Shown one piece after another: positions 4,742-8,869 of a DNA stretch of 8,869 nt (its first letter is position 1; each line of letters starts with the position of its first letter). Source of the DNA: an uncultured Collinsella sp. (GTDB taxonomy: Bacteria > Actinomycetota > Coriobacteriia > Coriobacteriales > Coriobacteriaceae); the NCBI GenBank assembly GCA_958438125.1, contig CAUBQN010000057.1, forward strand, positions 1-8,869, in the 5' to 3' direction. The translations under genes and the position numbers were made by a program. A model generated the notes under the pieces. The model saw only the letters and a program-made list of their open reading frames with translations. It was not told the origin of the DNA and searched no databases.

Positions 4742-5977
4742 CTAGTAGTTAGCTTCGTAGCCGTTGCCGTCGCCGGTGGGCTCTTCGTAGTAGTCCGAAT
4801 CGCTCGAATCGCTTGAGTCATCGGAATCGTCAGAGCTGACCGATGAGGTTGCGGTACCGTTTGCGTAGTCGTCAGACGTGTTGTTGTTCAGGTCGCCGAT
4901 CGTAGAGCTGGAACCGTCGGAAAGGCCCATGGTGTTGGGACCCTTGGGGTCCTTGCCGGCGTCGACGCGCTCCATCATTTCCTTGAGCTCGTCCTCGTAG
5001 ACAAAGACGTAGCTCACACCGTCGATCATGGTGCTGTCGTCGGCGTACGAGGGCAGGTTGGCCGAGTAGATACCGTCGACATCCATACCGCGCATGGCGT
5101 TGACCGTAGCCACGATATCTTGAACGCTCATATCGGTTACGAGCATATCGGACAGCGAATTAACCAGGCCAAAAATCTTCGTGGCATCGAAGTTATTGAG
5201 AATCTGGTTGGCAAGGGCGCCAAGCACCTGACGCTGGTGGCGCATGCGCGTGTAATCGCCGTCGGCATAGGTGTAGCGGCAGCGGGCATAGGTAAGGGCG
5301 GTGGCACCGTCCATATGCTGCTGGCCAGCGGTAATCTTAATATCCAGGTGCTCGGGGTCGTCAACATCATCGGTTGCGTTAATGTCGATACCGCCAACCG
5401 AATCAATCAGCGCCTGCATACCGTCGAAGCTGACCTCGGCATAGTGGGAAATCTGAACACCGCACAGCTCGTTGACCGCCTCGACCATGGCCTCGGCGCC
5501 GCCAACGGTATGGCAGGCGTTGATCTTCATGGTCTCGCCCTTGTACTCGACCTTGGTGTCGCGCGGAACGGAAATGAGCGTCGCCTGCTTTTGCGTGGGG
5601 TCGATGCGTGCCAGGATAATCGAGTCGGCACGATACGTATCCTCGCCCGGACGGCCGTCGGTGCCAAGAAGCAGCACGTAGAACGGATCCTTTGCCTCAT
5701 CGGTGTCAACCAGAACCCGACGCAGATTGTCAGTAATGACATTAGAATCGCCGAGCTTGCCCATAATGGTGGCAAACCACAGGCCGGCAGCGGTAGTGGC
5801 ACTCAGCAGCACGCCAAGCACGACAATGAGCGCGACGTGACGAATCGTGTGGCTACGACGACGTTGACGAGCGCGCTCGGAATAGCGAGCCACGTTATCG
5901 CGACTGTAGATCTTGGCCTGCGCACCAGTTGAGGGTCTTCGGGTGGTGGTATCCGCGAGGGGCTTTTTATTAAACAT
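4742..5977 (-). CDS. LytR-CpsA-Psr (LCP) family cell-wall glycopolymer ligase
   Basis: LCP proteins sit in the cytoplasmic membrane and transfer polyprenyl-linked glycopolymers (teichoic acid, capsule or similar) onto peptidoglycan outside the cell. The 411-residue product has a basic cytoplasmic N-terminus (RARQRRRS, 36-43), one membrane segment at about 48-70, and an LCP catalytic domain at about 98-262. Family marks are VLLLGTDGR at 101-109, TYRADSIILARID at 115-127, SVPRDT at 137-142 and the arginine-rich YARCRYTYADGDYTRMRHQ at 230-248, which contact the pyrophosphate and Mg2+. The last 35 or so residues are a Ser/Asp-rich low-complexity tail ending in acidic, Tyr-containing sequence, probably a flexible extension outside the cell. 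I start at the ATG at 5977, with AGG seven bases upstream. A TTG two codons earlier is possible. It follows the murA stop by 12 bases, so the two wall genes share a transcript. Which polymer it attaches cannot be told. Confidence 0.93.
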   Translation of the reverse strand: MFNKKPLADTTTRRPSTGAQAKIYSRDNVARYSERARQRRRSHTIRHVALIVVLGVLLSATTAAGLWFATIMGKLGDSNVITDNLRRVLVDTDEAKDPFYVLLLGTDGRPGEDTYRADSIILARIDPTQKQATLISVPRDTKVEYKGETMKINACHTVGGAEAMVEAVNELCGVQISHYAEVSFDGMQALIDSVGGIDINATDDVDDPEHLDIKITAGQQHMDGATALTYARCRYTYADGDYTRMRHQRQVLGALANQILNNFDATKIFGLVNSLSDMLVTDMSVQDIVATVNAMRGMDVDGIYSANLPSYADDSTMIDGVSYVFVYEDELKEMMERVDAGKDPKGPNTMGLSDGSSSTIGDLNNNTSDDYANGTATSSVSSDDSDDSSDSSDSDYYEEPTGDGNGYEANY

Positions 5978-5989
5978 AGGCAACCTGTA

Positions 5990-7273
5990 TTAGTAGATGA
6001 CGGGATCGGGGACGGTAGCATGCTCGACATGCGCGCCAAGCGCCTGCAGCTTTTCGACAAACCGCTCGTAGCCGCGCTTGATGTGATGGATGGCCGAAAC
6101 CTCGGTCGTCCCGTCGGCGATCAAGCCCGCTACGACGAGGGCCGCTCCGCCACGCAGATCGGGCGAGGTAACCTGTGCACCCGAGAAGCCCTTGACGCCA
6201 TGAATCATGGCATGATGGCTCTCGATACGAATGTCGGCACCCATGCGCACCAGCTCAGAGGCAAACATAAAGCGATTCTCGAAGATGTTCTCGGTGATAA
6301 CGGAGCTACCATCGGCAAGGGCGGAGAGCACCATAATCTGCGCCTGCATGTCCGTCGGGAAGCCGGGGAACGGAAGCGTCTGGATGTCGACCGGCTTGAT
6401 ACGCTTGGCACGGTTTACATGGACGCCATCCTCGACGCGCTCGCAGTCGATACCCATGAGCTCCATCTTCTTGAGCACCATGCCCAAGTGAATGGGGCAA
6501 AAACCCGTGACGTCGACACCGCGATCGTCGGCCATCAGCGCACCGGCGACGATAAAGGTGCCGGCCTCGATGCGGTCGCCCACTACGCGATGGGTAACGG
6601 GATGCAGCTCTTCCACGCCCTCGATGGTCACGACAGGCGTACCGGCGCCGACAATCTTAGCGCCCATCTCGTTGAGCATGTTGGCGAGATCGACGATCTC
6701 GGGCTCGCGGGCGGCATTGTCGATAACCGTGGTACCCTGTGCGCGCACAGAGGCCATGATGAGGTTCTCGGTCGCACCGACGCTGGCAAACTCGAGCGTG
6801 ACGGTGGTACCGCGCAGACCTTGGGGCGCATTAGCGTTGATGTAACCGTGGGCGGTATCGAACTCAACGCCCAGGGCCTCAAGTCCAAGAATGTGCATAT
6901 CGATCTTGCGAGCACCCAGGTTGCAGCCGCCCGGCATGGCGATCTTGGCGCGATGGAAGCGACCCAGCAGGGGTCCCATCACGGCTGTGGAAGCACGCAT
7001 CTTGGCAACGAGCTCGTAGGGGGCCTCCCAAGAATCGACCTGAGAGGTATCAATCTCGAGCGTGTGCTCGTCGAGAACATCGATCGTAGCGCCCATGCCC
7101 TTGAGCACCTTGCCCATCACGTGGACATCGGAAATATCGGGCACGTTCTGCAGCGTCGTCTTGCCCGGCGCCAGAAGCGTTGCCGCCATGAGTTTGAGTG
7201 CGGAGTTCTTGGCGCCCGAAACGGGCACGGAGCCTCCGATGGCGTGGCCACCCTCAACGCGGATAATATCCAA
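5990..7273 (-). CDS. murA: UDP-N-acetylglucosamine 1-carboxyvinyltransferase
   Basis: MurA transfers enolpyruvate from phosphoenolpyruvate to UDP-GlcNAc, the first committed step of peptidoglycan synthesis in the cytoplasm. The 427-residue product is full length and keeps the known active-site residues: Lys22-Asn23 in SGAKNSALK, Arg93 in KMRAS, the catalytic Cys117 in MPGGCNLGARKID, Asp308 in FPGFPTDMQAQ, Arg374 in DLRGG and Arg400 in HIKRGYERF. Keeping Cys rather than Asp at position 117 predicts sensitivity to fosfomycin at the target level. The start is a TTG at 7273, supported by AAAGGG six bases upstream. No ATG or GTG fits better. A terminator-like hairpin ends about 20 bases before this start, so the transcript must either read through it from the atp genes or begin within or just after atpC. 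The LCP gene follows 12 bases downstream in the same operon. The arrangement after atpC recalls other Gram-positive genomes. Confidence 0.97.
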   Translation of the reverse strand: MDIIRVEGGHAIGGSVPVSGAKNSALKLMAATLLAPGKTTLQNVPDISDVHVMGKVLKGMGATIDVLDEHTLEIDTSQVDSWEAPYELVAKMRASTAVMGPLLGRFHRAKIAMPGGCNLGARKIDMHILGLEALGVEFDTAHGYINANAPQGLRGTTVTLEFASVGATENLIMASVRAQGTTVIDNAAREPEIVDLANMLNEMGAKIVGAGTPVVTIEGVEELHPVTHRVVGDRIEAGTFIVAGALMADDRGVDVTGFCPIHLGMVLKKMELMGIDCERVEDGVHVNRAKRIKPVDIQTLPFPGFPTDMQAQIMVLSALADGSSVITENIFENRFMFASELVRMGADIRIESHHAMIHGVKGFSGAQVTSPDLRGGAALVVAGLIADGTTEVSAIHHIKRGYERFVEKLQALGAHVEHATVPDPVIY

Positions 7274-7287
7274 GGTCTACCCTTTCA

Positions 7288-7325
7288 AAAAGCATGCCCG
7301 GGATGGCTGGGCCATCCCGGGCATG
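7288..7325 (-). terminator. Terminator-like hairpin between atpC and murA
   Basis: The arms at 7293-7307 and 7311-7325 (CATGCCCGGGATGGC and its complement) form a perfect 15-bp, GC-rich stem with a 3-base loop. Read leftward, it is followed by CTTTTT. This fits an intrinsic terminator closing the ATP synthase operon. It sits directly against the murA ribosome site (AAAGGG at about 7280-7285), leaving no room for a murA promoter between them, so partial read-through or a regulatory role is possible. Confidence 0.85.
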
Positions 7326-7361
7326 ATGTGTTCGCAAATGGTCGAACGCTAAATCGTTTGA

Positions 7362-7754
7362 CTATTGGGCAAGCTTGAGCTTACACCATGCGATTTCATT
7401 ATAGAGGTAGGCGCGGCGTGCATCATCCTCCGACAAATTACCCAGCTTCTCTTCAAAACCTTGAATATCAGCTTTAAGCTTGTCGGCATCGACGGTCGCC
7501 AAATCGCAAGCGCGCTCGGCGAGAACGGTCACGACATCGTCCGCAACCTGGGCATAGCCGCCGGCCACGGCAAACGTGTGGTCGACAGTGCCCATGGCTT
7601 TATCGGAAACGCGAACGTAACCGCGGTCGATCGTGCAGATCTCGCTGGAGTGAGCAGGCAGAACGCCAAACTCGCCATCCGTGGACGGAATCGACACAAA
7701 CGCAGCGTCGCCCTCATAGGCGCAGCTCACGGGGCACACGATGCGGATACGCAT
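7362..7754 (-). CDS. atpC: F0F1 ATP synthase epsilon subunit
   Basis: The epsilon subunit belongs to the central stalk of the F1 sector. It couples rotation to catalysis and can inhibit ATP hydrolysis through its C-terminal helices. The 130-residue product has the N-terminal beta-sandwich with the family signature around FVSIPSTDGEFGVLPAHSSE (residues 19-38), the GGYAQVADDVVTVLAERA strand pair (65-82), and a C-terminal helical hairpin (about 87-130). The length is normal. The ATG lies 3 bases after the atpD stop, and its ribosome site (GGGAGAAG) is inside the last atpD codons, so translation of the two is coupled. It is the last gene of the atp operon, as is usual. Confidence 0.96.
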   Translation of the reverse strand: MRIRIVCPVSCAYEGDAAFVSIPSTDGEFGVLPAHSSEICTIDRGYVRVSDKAMGTVDHTFAVAGGYAQVADDVVTVLAERACDLATVDADKLKADIQGFEEKLGNLSEDDARRAYLYNEIAWCKLKLAQ

Positions 7755-7757
7755 AAC

Positions 7758-8869
<1,112 letters not shown>

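Noticed and set aside
5120..5932. 270-codon plus-strand frame opposite the LCP gene
   Set aside because: It is a shadow frame of a well-supported LCP domain protein and shows no domain or signal of its own.
6020..7378. Long 452-codon open frame on the plus strand opposite murA
   Set aside because: It is antisense to an intact murA, rich in His, Arg, Gly and Asp as such shadows are, and starts without a ribosome site.

Overview
The window looks like ordinary core chromosome from a GC-rich, Gram-positive gut actinobacterium of the class Coriobacteriia, most likely Collinsella or a close relative. This rests on the high GC, the style of the proteins (actinobacterial-type MurA, LCP-family ligase, F1 beta subunit) and a REP-like intergenic fragment of a kind I associate with such genomes. 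It is an inference, because there is no 16S rRNA or other decisive marker. I see no phage, plasmid, CRISPR array, tRNA or intact insertion sequence.

Layout from left to right. The first 152 bases hold no gene I can support. A phosphoglucomutase/phosphomannomutase-family gene runs leftward (153-1553). Next comes a leftward two-gene unit read from the right: a DtxR/MntR-family metalloregulator (2616-3038), then a homocysteine S-methyltransferase-family gene (1712-2605) ending in a clear terminator (1676-1706). Diverging from the regulator is pepT, peptidase T (3159-4406, rightward), with its own strong terminator (4433-4471). The 120-base gap between regulator and pepT holds a perfect 8-2-8 palindrome over the -35 position of both outward promoters. 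It is the natural candidate operator for the regulator. A 335-base stretch between the convergent pepT and LCP genes (4407-4741) has no gene but holds three hairpins and a degenerate REP-like segment. The right half is a leftward cluster: the 3' part of atpD (F1 beta, cut by the window edge), atpC (F1 epsilon), a terminator-like 15-bp hairpin, murA with a TTG start, and a LytR-CpsA-Psr (LCP) cell-wall ligase.

How the genes fit together. atpD-atpC end the ATP synthase operon. murA makes the first committed peptidoglycan precursor, and the LCP protein attaches glycopolymers to the finished wall. The synteny atpC-murA also occurs in other Gram-positives such as Bacillus, where atpC lies a little upstream of murAA. 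The regulator, the zinc-type methyltransferase and the metallopeptidase PepT form a plausible metal-responsive group. The putative operator and an unusual mixed set of metal ligands in the regulator are the most testable new observations here. A second oddity is a cluster of TATATA-type runs confined to the first 2.6 kb, three of which are Tyr-Ile codon pairs in the phosphohexomutase gene.
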